Position numbers and translations under genes: made by a program. Of a stretch of 9,063 nt of DNA, positions 1 to 6,952 are shown piece by piece. Under the pieces are notes generated by a model. That model had not been told where the DNA came from and did not search any database. It was given only the letters and a program-made list of their open reading frames with translations. Each line of letters starts with the position of its first letter. The first letter of the stretch is position 1. Origin of the DNA: Acholeplasmataceae bacterium (GTDB taxonomy: Bacteria > Bacillota_I > Bacilli_A > ML615J-28 > CAG-698); NCBI GenBank assembly GCA_012841765.1, contig DUUA01000203.1:1-9063 (forward strand), in the 5' to 3' direction.

Positions 1-5
1 ATTAC

Positions 6-34
6 TTTGTATTTATTTTATTAAATGATATAAT
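6..34 (+). promoter_or_regulatory. Probable sigma-A promoter of ppdK
   Basis: The -10 box TATAAT at 29-34 is a full consensus match and is preceded by TGA, giving an extended -10 (TGnTATAAT). The -35 region is weak: TTTGTA at 6-11 with a 17-base spacer, or TTGTAT at 7-12 with a 16-base spacer. The strong extended -10 probably compensates. Transcription would start near base 41, leaving a leader of about 50 bases in which I see no riboswitch or attenuator. Confidence 0.7.
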
Positions 35-90
35 ATTAACAATTGATGATTATTACGAATGCAGAAAATTATATATAAGGAGGAAAATAT

Positions 91-2727
91 ATGTCAGTAA
101 AGAAACATGTTTTTATGTTTAGTGAGACAGATGCATCAATGCGTAATCTTGTTGGCGGTAAAGGTGCTAACTTAGGACAAATGACACAACTTAAGTTACC
201 AATACCTCAAGGATTTACTGTATCTACTGAAGCTTGTACATTTTTTTATGAAAATGGGCAAAAATTATCTGATGAGATAGTTTTACAAATCGAAGAAGCT
301 ATGGTAAAACTCCAAAAAATCACAGGTAAGGAGTTCGGCAACCCAATTAACCCTTTGTTAGTATCAGTTAGATCGGGAGCTAGAGTATCAATGCCAGGGA
401 TGATGGATACTATTCTTAATTTGGGATTAAATGAAATAGTTGTGGAAGGTTTAGCACAAACTTCAAAAAATCCAAGATTTGCTTATGATTCATATCGTAG
501 GTTTGTGCAAATGTATTCTGATGTTGTTATGGGAGTCAGCAAAAATTATTTTGAAGAAATTATTGATGAAATGAAAGAAGAAAGAGGTATTAAGTTAGAT
601 ACTGAATTCACTACCGAAGATTTCAAAAAAATGATTAAGAAGTTTAAAGCTTACTATAAAGAAGAATTAGGAGAGAAATTTCCTGAAGATCCAAAAAAAC
701 AATTATTTGGGGCAATTAATGCAGTTTTTAATTCATGGCAAACACCAAGAGCAAACTATTACAGAAAAATCAATCATATTCCTAATGAATGGGGAACAGC
801 AGTAAATGTTCAAGCGATGGTTTATGGTAATATGGGAAACACTTCTGGCACGGGGGTAGCTTTTACTAGAAACCCTGCAACTGGTGAAAAGAAGATATAT
901 GGTGAATATTTGATTAATGCTCAAGGTGAAGATGTAGTTTCCGGAGTCCGAACTCCAGAACATATAGAAACTTTAAAAGATATTATGCCAAAAGCATATG
1001 AAGAATTTATTAAAGCTACAGAAACTCTTGAAAATCACTTTAAAGATATGCAAGATATTGAATTTACTATTGAAAATAATAAATTATATTTATTACAAAC
1101 TAGAAATGGTAAAAGAACTGCTCAAGCCGCTTTAAAAATTGCTGTTGATTTATTTAATGAAAAGATGATAACTAAAGAACAAGCTTTAATGCTTGTTCAA
1201 CCAGAACAACTTGAAAGCTTGTTACACCCACAATTTAATCCTGTTTTACTTAAAAAAGCAAAACCAATAGGTAAAGGACTACCGGCATCACCAGGTGCTG
1301 CTAATGGACATGTAGCATTTGATGTTGAAGAAGCTATTAGACTTCATAAAGAAGGAAAAAAAGTTATTTTAGTTAGAACGGAGACTTCTCCAGAAGATAT
1401 AGAAGGAATGCATATTTCCGAAGGATTTTTAACTGCTAGAGGAGGAATGACATCTCACGCTGCAGTTGTGGCTAGAGGAATGGGTAAATGTTGTATTTCA
1501 GGATGTCATGAACTGCAAATTAATTACAAACAAAAATATTTTGAATTAGATGGTAAAAGATTTAATGAAGATGCTTATATTTCTTTAGATGGCTCTACAG
1601 GGAACATTTATGGTGAAAAAATTGATACAGTACCTGCATCTATTAGTGGAGATTTTAAAAAGTTTATGCAATGGTGCGATGAGGTAAAAGTATTAGGTGT
1701 TAGAACAAATGCTGATACTCCAGCTGATGCTAAACAGGCAAGAGAATTTGGTGCTGAAGGAATAGGACTTTGTCGAACTGAACATATGTTTTTTGATAGC
1801 ACTAGAATTAGAGCAATGCGTGAAATGATTGTTGCAGACAATACAGCTGAAAGAGAAAAAGCACTTGCTAAAATTTTACCTATGCAACGCCAAGACTTTG
1901 AAGAAATATATGAAGCAATGGGTAATTTCCCAGTTACTATTCGTTATTTAGATCCACCATTACATGAATTTTTACCAAATAAAAATGAAGATATTAGAGA
2001 AATAGCTAAAGAATTAGGTTTAACTATTAAAAAATTAAAATCTAAAATTGATAGTTTACATGAATTTAATCCAATGATGGGACATCGTGGATGTCGTTTG
2101 GCTATTTCTTTTCCAGAACTTGCTAAAATGCAAACAAGAGCAGTAATGGAAGCATATTGTACTGTTAAGAAAAAGAACCCTAAATATTCACCAGTTCCAG
2201 AAATTATGATTCCACTGATTGGTGATGTGAAAGAATTTAGATATGTAAAAAATATTGTTCGGGAAACTGCAGATTCAGTTTTAGAAGAAAACAAAATGAA
2301 AGTAAATTATAAAGTAGGTACAATGATTGAAATTCCAAGAGCTGCCTTATTAGCAGAGGAAATAGCAAAAGAAGCAGATTTCTTTAGTTATGGAACTAAT
2401 GACTTGACTCAAATGACTTATGGATTTAGTAGAGATGATTCAAGTTCATTCTTGAATGCATATTATGAAAAGAAAATATATGAAAGTGATCCATTTGCAA
2501 GAATAGATAAACGTGGAGTTGGTCTTTTAGTAGAAATGGCAACCAAGCTTGGTAGGCAGGGAAATCCAAAACTTCATGTTGGAGTTTGTGGTGAACATGG
2601 TGGAGATCCATCATCTGTTGAATTTTTCCATAAAACCGGTTTAGATTATGTATCTTGTTCGCCATTTAGAGTACCAATTGCGAGACTTGCTGCGGCACAA
2701 GCTGTAATTAAAGAAAATAAAAAATAA
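91..2727 (+). CDS. ppdK: Pyruvate, phosphate dikinase (PPDK)
   Basis: PPDK interconverts ATP + phosphate + pyruvate and AMP + pyrophosphate + PEP in the cytosol; in fermentative low-GC bacteria it often runs towards pyruvate and ATP in a pyrophosphate-using glycolysis. All three domains are present in 878 residues, close to the 874 of the Clostridium symbiosum enzyme. The N-terminal ATP-grasp domain (about 1-340) has GGKGANLGQM with Lys24 and SVRSGARVSMPGMMDT with Arg94. The swivelling phosphohistidine domain (about 393-510) has GGMTSHAAVVARG with catalytic His456 and, two residues before it, Thr454, the position phosphorylated by PPDK regulatory proteins. The C-terminal PEP/pyruvate barrel has LCRTEH (Arg562), IRYLDPPLHEF (Arg618), GTNDLTQ (Asn770, Asp771) and GVCGEHGGDP with proton-transferring Cys833. 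Ribosome site AAGGAGG at 77-83, seven bases before ATG. It is a single-gene unit closed by a terminator. Every key residue is intact; no PPDK regulatory protein gene lies in the window. Confidence 0.98.
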   Translation: MSVKKHVFMFSETDASMRNLVGGKGANLGQMTQLKLPIPQGFTVSTEACTFFYENGQKLSDEIVLQIEEAMVKLQKITGKEFGNPINPLLVSVRSGARVSMPGMMDTILNLGLNEIVVEGLAQTSKNPRFAYDSYRRFVQMYSDVVMGVSKNYFEEIIDEMKEERGIKLDTEFTTEDFKKMIKKFKAYYKEELGEKFPEDPKKQLFGAINAVFNSWQTPRANYYRKINHIPNEWGTAVNVQAMVYGNMGNTSGTGVAFTRNPATGEKKIYGEYLINAQGEDVVSGVRTPEHIETLKDIMPKAYEEFIKATETLENHFKDMQDIEFTIENNKLYLLQTRNGKRTAQAALKIAVDLFNEKMITKEQALMLVQPEQLESLLHPQFNPVLLKKAKPIGKGLPASPGAANGHVAFDVEEAIRLHKEGKKVILVRTETSPEDIEGMHISEGFLTARGGMTSHAAVVARGMGKCCISGCHELQINYKQKYFELDGKRFNEDAYISLDGSTGNIYGEKIDTVPASISGDFKKFMQWCDEVKVLGVRTNADTPADAKQAREFGAEGIGLCRTEHMFFDSTRIRAMREMIVADNTAEREKALAKILPMQRQDFEEIYEAMGNFPVTIRYLDPPLHEFLPNKNEDIREIAKELGLTIKKLKSKIDSLHEFNPMMGHRGCRLAISFPELAKMQTRAVMEAYCTVKKKNPKYSPVPEIMIPLIGDVKEFRYVKNIVRETADSVLEENKMKVNYKVGTMIEIPRAALLAEEIAKEADFFSYGTNDLTQMTYGFSRDDSSSFLNAYYEKKIYESDPFARIDKRGVGLLVEMATKLGRQGNPKLHVGVCGEHGGDPSSVEFFHKTGLDYVSCSPFRVPIARLAAAQAVIKENKK

Positions 2728-2732
2728 CAATT

Positions 2733-2760
2733 AGCGCGCTAAAAGGCGCGCTTTTTCCTT
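2733..2760 (+). terminator. Intrinsic terminator of ppdK
   Basis: A 7-bp stem AGCGCGC (2733-2739) / GCGCGCT (2746-2752) with a six-base loop is followed by a T-rich tail to 2760. The all-GC core stands out in this AT-rich sequence. It lies five bases after the ppdK stop codon, so ppdK is probably transcribed alone. Confidence 0.9.
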
Positions 2761-2761
2761 T

Positions 2762-2788
2762 ATGAAAACATTTTTTTAATATTTTCAT
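2762..2788. repeat. Imperfect inverted repeat before the PII-like gene promoter
   Basis: ATGAAAA at 2762-2768 is mirrored by TTTTCAT at 2782-2788. Continuing inward, 10 of 11 positions in each arm can pair. It is not followed by a T-run and lies next to the likely -35 region, so it may be an operator rather than a terminator. In such AT-rich DNA an accidental repeat is possible. Confidence 0.3.
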
Positions 2789-2815
2789 TTAAAAATCAAA
2801 AAATAGGTTTATAAT
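2788..2815 (+). promoter_or_regulatory. Probable promoter of the PII-like/antiporter/DapF-like cluster
   Basis: A perfect TATAAT lies at 2810-2815. The -35 is poor: TTTAAA at 2788-2793 with a 16-base spacer is the best I find, so an activator may be needed or the site may be weak. The start would be near 2822, giving a leader of about 20 bases before ATG 2842, with ribosome site AAGGAGG at 2831-2837. Confidence 0.5.
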
Positions 2816-2841
2816 AAATAAGAGATATACAAGGAGGAGTT

Positions 2842-3183
2842 ATGAAATTATTAGTATTAGTATTAAACAGACCAGATAAATTAAACAAGTTACTTCATGA
2901 GTTTAATGACCATGAGATTAGAGGAGCAACAATTCTTGAGTCAACAGGAATGGCTCATACTTTAATGAGTGATGATGATCATTTATTTGGCTCTTGGAGA
3001 CGGTTTTTAGATCCAGATAGAAAAGAAAGCAAAACAATATATATGGTTCTTGAAGACGAAAAGATTTCAGAAGTAATTGAAATTATTGAATCAGTAATTG
3101 GATCGTTGAATAAACCAGATGCGGGAATTGTTTTTACTATACCTGTTGATTATGTTAAGGGGATAGTTAAGAGTGACATTTAA
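2842..3183 (+). CDS. PII-like regulatory protein next to an antiporter
   Basis: The 113-residue protein has the length and ferredoxin-like pattern of PII (GlnB/GlnK): a first strand KLLVLVLN (2-9), helix, strand RGATILEST (27-35), a T-loop region (36-63), strand KTIYMVLED (64-72), helix, then the B-loop/last-strand region around KPDAGIVFTIPV (91-102). It is not classical GlnB. The uridylylated tyrosine of the T-loop is absent, the loop carries an acidic patch (SDDDHLFG) and FGSWRRFLDPDR, and the usual TGKIGDGKIF B-loop is replaced by SLNKPDAGIVF. I recognise the FGSxRxxLxPxR...KTI pattern from clostridial PII-like proteins, from memory only. PII relatives often regulate the transporter encoded beside them (GlnK-AmtB, SbtB-SbtA). 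The 11-base overlap with the antiporter gene implies translational coupling and argues that it binds that transporter. The ligand cannot be read from the sequence. Fold call fairly sure, role inferred. Confidence 0.75.
   Translation: MKLLVLVLNRPDKLNKLLHEFNDHEIRGATILESTGMAHTLMSDDDHLFGSWRRFLDPDRKESKTIYMVLEDEKISEVIEIIESVIGSLNKPDAGIVFTIPVDYVKGIVKSDI
3157..3175 (+). promoter_or_regulatory. Ribosome binding site and GTG start of the antiporter gene
   Basis: AAGGGG at 3157-3162 lies ten bases before GTG 3173-3175, inside the 3' end of the PII-like gene. No ATG is available until well inside the first membrane segments, so GTG is the supported start. The arrangement couples the two translations. Confidence 0.65.
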
Positions 3184-4426
3184 TTTATTATATTACATTG
3201 GTATTATCATCCTTACAGGACTTATATTTGGCAAGTTAGCAAAATATATTCGGTTACCTAATGTAACTGGATATATTTTTGGTGGATTGATTATTGGGCC
3301 ATCGGTTTTGGGTTATTTTGGGGCTGTAATAGTGCCAAGTAACATCGCAGAGATATTGACGCCTATTTCTGAAATAGCTTTAGGATTTATTGCTTTTACA
3401 ATTGGTACTGAATTTCAATTATCATATTTTAAAAAAGTAGGGACAAGACCAATTGTTATTGCGATTTTTGAATCTCTTTTTGCAGTAATATTTATTTTTG
3501 TTGTTTTATTACTATTTAAAGTAGAAGTAGGTTTTGCTCTGGTTTTAGCTTCTATTGGAGCAGCAACAGCACCAGCGGCTACTTTAATGGTTATAAAGCA
3601 ATATAAAGCAAAAGGAGAAGTTACAGAGACATTAATGAGTGTTGTTGCTATTGATGATGCTACTGCTATGATATTTTTTGGAATATCTGTTGCAATTGCA
3701 AAAGCATTAGGAAGCAGTTCAACAAATATTACATGGACTATATTTAAACCAATCGTTGAAATAGTAGTTAGTCTAGGCCTTGGTGTTATTATTGGGTTAC
3801 TGCTTACTTTATTATTAAAATGGTTTACTGGTAGAAGTAATAGAGTATCAGTAGTTACTGCTTTATTGTTAATTACTGTGTCTATATCTTCTATATTTAA
3901 ACATTTTAATGTTCCTTTTGATTTTTCTAGTTTATTATCATGTATGATGGCTGGAGCTGTTTTAACAAATCTTGCAACAGATAGAAAAACTTCTTCAATT
4001 TTAGAATTAATTGACCGTTTCACACCACCAATAATGATATCATTCTTTGTTATTGCTGGAATTAATTTAAACTTATCAGTCTTAAAGACTGTTGGCGTTA
4101 TTGGTTTAATTTATATTGTTATGAGAGTTATAGGAAAATGGACTGGAGCTTGGGTTGGCGGTAAAATTACAAAGGCCTCACTTGAAGTACAAAAGTACTT
4201 AGGATTTTCATTAATACCGCAAGCAGGAGTAGCTATTGGATTATCATTAATTGCTAGTACTGTTTTAGAACCAACGCAGGCAGCGCAGTTAACTGCGGTA
4301 ATTTTATCAGCAACTTTAATATATGAATTAATAGGGCCATTAATTACAAAGATATCTTTACAAAAAGCAGGAGAAATTGTAATTGAAAAAAAAGAAAATA
4401 AAAAGAATTTAAAAACAGATAGCTAA
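3173..4426 (+). CDS. Cation:proton antiporter, CPA2/KefB-like membrane domain
   Basis: This 417-residue integral membrane protein has about 12-13 hydrophobic segments covering nearly its whole length. It begins LLYYIGIIILTGLIFGKLAK, and the second segment carries the family hallmark PNVTGYIFGGLIIGPSVLG. Segments 5 and 6 hold the transport core, with IGAATAPAATLMV and VVAIDDA; Asp161-Asp162 are the likely ion/proton-binding carboxylates, in a DD arrangement like electrogenic Na+/H+ exchangers rather than the QD of KefC. A short charged tail (KKENKKNLKTDS) ends the protein. There is no RCK/TrkA-N or TrkA-C domain, unlike full-length KefB/KefC and many relatives, which fits gating by the overlapping PII-like protein instead. 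Expected role: sodium or potassium extrusion in exchange for protons, with pH or osmotic homeostasis. The ion cannot be told from the sequence. Family call firm, substrate open. Confidence 0.88.
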   Translation: MTFNLLYYIGIIILTGLIFGKLAKYIRLPNVTGYIFGGLIIGPSVLGYFGAVIVPSNIAEILTPISEIALGFIAFTIGTEFQLSYFKKVGTRPIVIAIFESLFAVIFIFVVLLLFKVEVGFALVLASIGAATAPAATLMVIKQYKAKGEVTETLMSVVAIDDATAMIFFGISVAIAKALGSSSTNITWTIFKPIVEIVVSLGLGVIIGLLLTLLLKWFTGRSNRVSVVTALLLITVSISSIFKHFNVPFDFSSLLSCMMAGAVLTNLATDRKTSSILELIDRFTPPIMISFFVIAGINLNLSVLKTVGVIGLIYIVMRVIGKWTGAWVGGKITKASLEVQKYLGFSLIPQAGVAIGLSLIASTVLEPTQAAQLTAVILSATLIYELIGPLITKISLQKAGEIVIEKKENKKNLKTDS

Positions 4427-4463
4427 TAGTTGCTTTTTTTAGATAATAATATAAAATAGTATT

Positions 4464-4476
4464 GAGGTGGAATATG
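4464..4476 (+). promoter_or_regulatory. Ribosome binding site fixing the start of the DapF-like gene
   Basis: GAGGTGG at 4464-4470 lies three bases before ATG 4474. An upstream in-frame TTG at 4462 would place this site inside the coding region and would add four residues (MRWN) in front of the normal family start MKLTKYHAAGNDF. ATG 4474 is therefore preferred. Confidence 0.75.
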
Positions 4477-5271
4477 AAATTAACAAAGTATCATGCAGCC
4501 GGAAACGACTTTTTAGTAGGAAGATATCAATCCGATATTGATTATTCGGTATTAGCCATAAAATTATGTAACAGGCATTTAGGAATAGGTGCTGATGGGT
4601 TAATAATTATTAAAGATGAACCTTTGTCACTTGTTATATATAATAATGATGGAACTTTAGCAAACATTTATTCAAATGGAATGCTTTGTGCTGCAAAGTA
4701 TATATTTGAAAATAATTCAAATGCTAATTTCTTTTCTATAGGATTTGGTGATAAGATAATTGATGTGGAAATAACGAAAAAATTTCCTTTTTCTGCAAGA
4801 ATAAATTTAGGTAAAGTAGAATTTTCTAATGAATATACAAAAGTTGATAGCACCATTAATCCTTTCTTTGATCAGGAAATTCTCACAGTTCAAGGCCCAA
4901 TACATATCGACACTGTATATATTGGTGCTGTTCATACAATAGTTTGGGTAAGTACTTTAGAAAAAGCTCTAGAGTCAAAACTTGCTAAAGAGATTTGTAA
5001 TCATCCAATTTTTGTTGAAAGAACACATGTTAATTTCGTAAAAGTTATTGATGAACATAATATTTTAGTAAGAACATATGATAAATTACATGGTTGGATT
5101 TTATCTTGTGGTACAGGAGCAGCAGCAGCTTATATCGTTGGGAAGATAAAAGGAAAAACAGATGAAAAAGTCAGGGTGCATTTAGAATATGGCAGGTTAG
5201 ATTTCTTTATGCAAAAAGATAATATTATTATGGAAGGTACAGCAACAAAAATCGCTGATATTAAATATTAA
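4474..5271 (+). CDS. DapF-family epimerase homologue lacking a catalytic cysteine
   Basis: The 265-residue protein has the two-lobed diaminopimelate epimerase fold over its full length: KYHAAGNDF (Asn11), HLGIGADGLI, YNNDGT (56-61), HVNFVKV (Asn187) and SCGTGAAAAY with Cys212, the equivalent of catalytic Cys217 of Haemophilus influenzae DapF. The other catalytic site is changed: where DapF has CGNGxRC with Cys73, this protein reads YSNGMLC, so Tyr66 replaces the cysteine, while Cys72 matches a non-catalytic one. GNPH becomes GAVH (Asn157 to Ala152), and the YERGxGET segment becomes YDKLHGWI (Glu to Asp203, Arg to Lys204, the later Glu to Trp208). A two-base epimerase needs both cysteines, so ordinary meso-diaminopimelate synthesis is unlikely. 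A related isomerase or lyase, or a ligand-binding role, is possible. It is 47 bases after the antiporter gene with no convincing promoter or terminator between, so probably co-transcribed. No other lysine-pathway gene is in the window. Family sure, function open. Confidence 0.85.
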   Translation: MKLTKYHAAGNDFLVGRYQSDIDYSVLAIKLCNRHLGIGADGLIIIKDEPLSLVIYNNDGTLANIYSNGMLCAAKYIFENNSNANFFSIGFGDKIIDVEITKKFPFSARINLGKVEFSNEYTKVDSTINPFFDQEILTVQGPIHIDTVYIGAVHTIVWVSTLEKALESKLAKEICNHPIFVERTHVNFVKVIDEHNILVRTYDKLHGWILSCGTGAAAAYIVGKIKGKTDEKVRVHLEYGRLDFFMQKDNIIMEGTATKIADIKY

Positions 5272-5302
5272 AAAAATCTGGAGATATTTTCTCCAGATTT
5301 TT
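5272..5302. terminator. Bidirectional terminator between the DapF-like gene and asnS
   Basis: A perfect 13-bp inverted repeat has arms AAAAATCTGGAGA at 5272-5284 and TCTCCAGATTTTT at 5290-5302, with a five-base loop. Each strand shows a stem ending in a T-run, so one hairpin can stop transcription from both converging genes. It starts one base after the DapF-like stop codon and ends four bases from the asnS stop codon. Confidence 0.92.
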
Positions 5303-5306
5303 ATTA

Positions 5307-6689
5307 TTAATAATCACAGTTATTAGGTGTTCTTGGATAAGGGATAACATCTCTGATGTTTTCCACTCCAGTAACATACATTACTAATCTTTCAAAACCT
5401 AAACCAAAACCAGCATGTTTATTGCCACCATATTTTCTTAAGTTTACATACCATTCCATACCCTCTAAAGGAACATTCATTTCCTCCATCCGTTTTAGTA
5501 AGTAATCTAGGCGTTCTTCTCTTTGACTACCGCCAACTAATTCCCCGCTTCCTGGTACTAATAAATCAACTGCAGCTACTGTTTCGTTGTCATCATTTAA
5601 ACGCATATAAAATGCTTTAATATCCTTTGGCCAGTTAATAACAAACACTGGACCTTTATAAAAAATATCAGTTAAATACTTTTCATGTTCTGTGGCGATA
5701 TCTTCACCATATTCAGGTTTATTTTCAAAATCTACTTTAGAATCTTGAAGTATTTTGATTGCATCTTTATATTCACAAATTTTTATTTTAGAATTAACTA
5801 ATGCTTCTAGTTGTTTGATTTTGCCTTTATAGACAAAATGATCAAAAAACTCTAATTCTTCTTTAGCGTGTATAAGAACATAATTAATTACATATTTAAC
5901 CATATCTTCAATTAATGCCATATCATCATTTAAATCAGCAAAGCTGATTTCTGGTTCGATCATCCAAAATTCAGATGCATGTCTTTGAGTATTTGATTTT
6001 TCTGCTCTAAAGGTAGGGCCAAAAGTGTAAACATTTTTAAAAGCCATGGCAAAAGTTTCCGCTTCAAGTTGACCAGATACCGTTAAATGAGCTTGTTTAC
6101 TAAAGAAGTCTTTTGAATAATCAACTTGATTGTCTTTAGTTTTGGGGACGTTATTTAAATCAAGTGTAGTTACTTGAAACATTTGCCCAGCTCCTTCTGC
6201 ATCACTTGCAGTGATAATTGGAGCGTGCATATAAATGAATTCTCTTTGGCGAAAAAACTCATGAATTGCAAATGATAAAAGACTTCTTGTTCTGAAAACA
6301 GCATTAAATAAATTAGTTCTTGGTCGTAAGTATGCTTGTTCTCTTAAAAATTCTTTTGAATGTCTTTTGGGTTGGATTGGATAATCCTCAGGAGAGTCAC
6401 CTATTAGTTCTAGTTCAGTTACTTTTAGTTCAAATTTTTGTTTAGCACCAGGTGAAGATACTAAAATTCCTGTTACTGAAATACTACTACCAACTCTAAT
6501 TTTTTCAATTTCATTAAAATTAGATAAGTTTTCTTCATAAACTAATTGAATTGTGCTTAAAGTAGAGCCATCATTTAAATCGATGAATCCAAATTTTTTT
6601 TGCGAACGGTTGTTTCTTACCCAACCTTGTAAGGTTATAATTTGCCCATTAAGAGAAGTATATTCTCTTTTAATTTTGCTTAATTCCAT
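5307..6689 (-). CDS. asnS: Asparaginyl-tRNA synthetase
   Basis: AsnRS charges tRNA-Asn with asparagine in the cytosol. The 460-residue protein is a full-length class IIb synthetase. An N-terminal OB-fold anticodon-binding domain (about 1-110) contains ITLQGWVRNNRSQKKFGFID. The catalytic domain follows, with motif 1 around 125-160, motif 2 FRAEKSNTQRHASEFWMIEPE read in two parts (FRAE at 227-230 with Arg228, then RHASEFWMIEPE), and motif 3 GLGFERLVMY with Arg434. The motif 2 reading, PGSGELVGGSQREERL and the C-terminal IRDVIPYPRTP are asparaginyl rather than aspartyl type. ATG 6687-6689 is preceded by AGGAGGA at 6701-6707. The gene sits alone behind a T-box leader, so expression should rise when tRNA-Asn is uncharged. 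All motifs are intact. Confidence 0.98.
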   Translation of the reverse strand: MELSKIKREYTSLNGQIITLQGWVRNNRSQKKFGFIDLNDGSTLSTIQLVYEENLSNFNEIEKIRVGSSISVTGILVSSPGAKQKFELKVTELELIGDSPEDYPIQPKRHSKEFLREQAYLRPRTNLFNAVFRTRSLLSFAIHEFFRQREFIYMHAPIITASDAEGAGQMFQVTTLDLNNVPKTKDNQVDYSKDFFSKQAHLTVSGQLEAETFAMAFKNVYTFGPTFRAEKSNTQRHASEFWMIEPEISFADLNDDMALIEDMVKYVINYVLIHAKEELEFFDHFVYKGKIKQLEALVNSKIKICEYKDAIKILQDSKVDFENKPEYGEDIATEHEKYLTDIFYKGPVFVINWPKDIKAFYMRLNDDNETVAAVDLLVPGSGELVGGSQREERLDYLLKRMEEMNVPLEGMEWYVNLRKYGGNKHAGFGLGFERLVMYVTGVENIRDVIPYPRTPNNCDY

Positions 6690-6714
6690 AATTTTATTAT
6701 TCCTCCTATAAAAT

Positions 6715-6742
6715 AAAAAAGTCCTTAGATTTTTCTAAGGAC
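6715..6742 (-). terminator. T-box-controlled attenuator of asnS
   Basis: On the - strand an 8-bp stem GTCCTTAG/CTAAGGAC (6735-6742 with 6721-6728), with a six-base loop, is followed by six T residues (6715-6720). Its 5' arm is shared with the antiterminator of the T-box, making the two structures mutually exclusive. Confidence 0.93.
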
Positions 6743-6946
6743 GAATAATACGCGGTACCACCTTAGTTCACTACAAGAATAGTGCCCTCAAAACTTGATA
6801 ACGGAAGTTTGCCGGCTAGGTCTAATATTATTTCTTCTAGCAGCTTGGAGTGTTTTTTCAAGCAAATGTTGAATCATAAGTTCTCACTATTCTTATGTCT
6901 CTGTAAATAACTATTTGTTTACTTTTCTCTTCATCGCTTATTAATT
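6715..6946 (-). ncRNA. T-box leader of asnS, asparagine specifier AAC
   Basis: The conserved T-box AAGGTGGTACCGCG lies at 6751-6764 (- strand). Stem I can be built: GATGAAGAG (6927-6935), AGTA (6920-6923), a helix CAAATAGTT/AACATTTG (6909-6917 with 6863-6870, one bulged A), AGAGA (6898-6902), and a distal hairpin CATAAG/CTTATG (6892-6897 with 6875-6880) capped by a loop containing AGTGAGAA. After the helix comes GAA-A-AAC-A followed by CTCC, the same spacing I recall in the Bacillus glyQS leader (GAA-A-GGC-A), so the specifier is AAC at 6852-6854, an Asn codon matching the downstream gene. In the antiterminator, CTAAGG (6761-6766) pairs with CCTTAG, the 5' arm of the terminator. Uncharged tRNA-Asn should favour read-through into asnS. 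Confidence 0.93.
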
Positions 6947-6952
6947 TACATA

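Noticed and set aside
1944..2294. A 116-codon open frame on the - strand inside ppdK
   Set aside because: It is antisense to conserved PPDK catalytic sequence and shows no family motif; it is a shadow of the real gene.
3415..4023. A 202-codon open frame on the - strand inside the antiporter gene
   Set aside because: It lies wholly within a well-supported membrane protein gene on the other strand, has no ribosome site seen, and reads as low-complexity Ile/Thr/Asn sequence typical of the complement of hydrophobic codons.
4421..4440. Possible terminator after the antiporter gene (AGC...GCT then a T-run)
   Set aside because: Only three base pairs form, too few for an intrinsic terminator; read-through into the DapF-like gene is more likely.
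4430..4457. Possible promoter TTGCTT-16 bases-TAAAAT before the DapF-like gene
   Set aside because: The predicted start would fall on the ribosome binding site at 4464-4470, leaving almost no leader, and both boxes are only partial matches.
4462..4473. TTG start for the DapF-like gene adding four residues
   Set aside because: The GAGGTGG ribosome site would fall inside the coding region, and ATG 4474 gives the usual family N-terminus.
6868..6870. An alternative AAC as T-box specifier
   Set aside because: This AAC pairs with GTT in the stem I helix above the specifier loop, and it lies too close to the distal hairpin. The AAC at 6852-6854 has the right GAA-N-specifier-A context.
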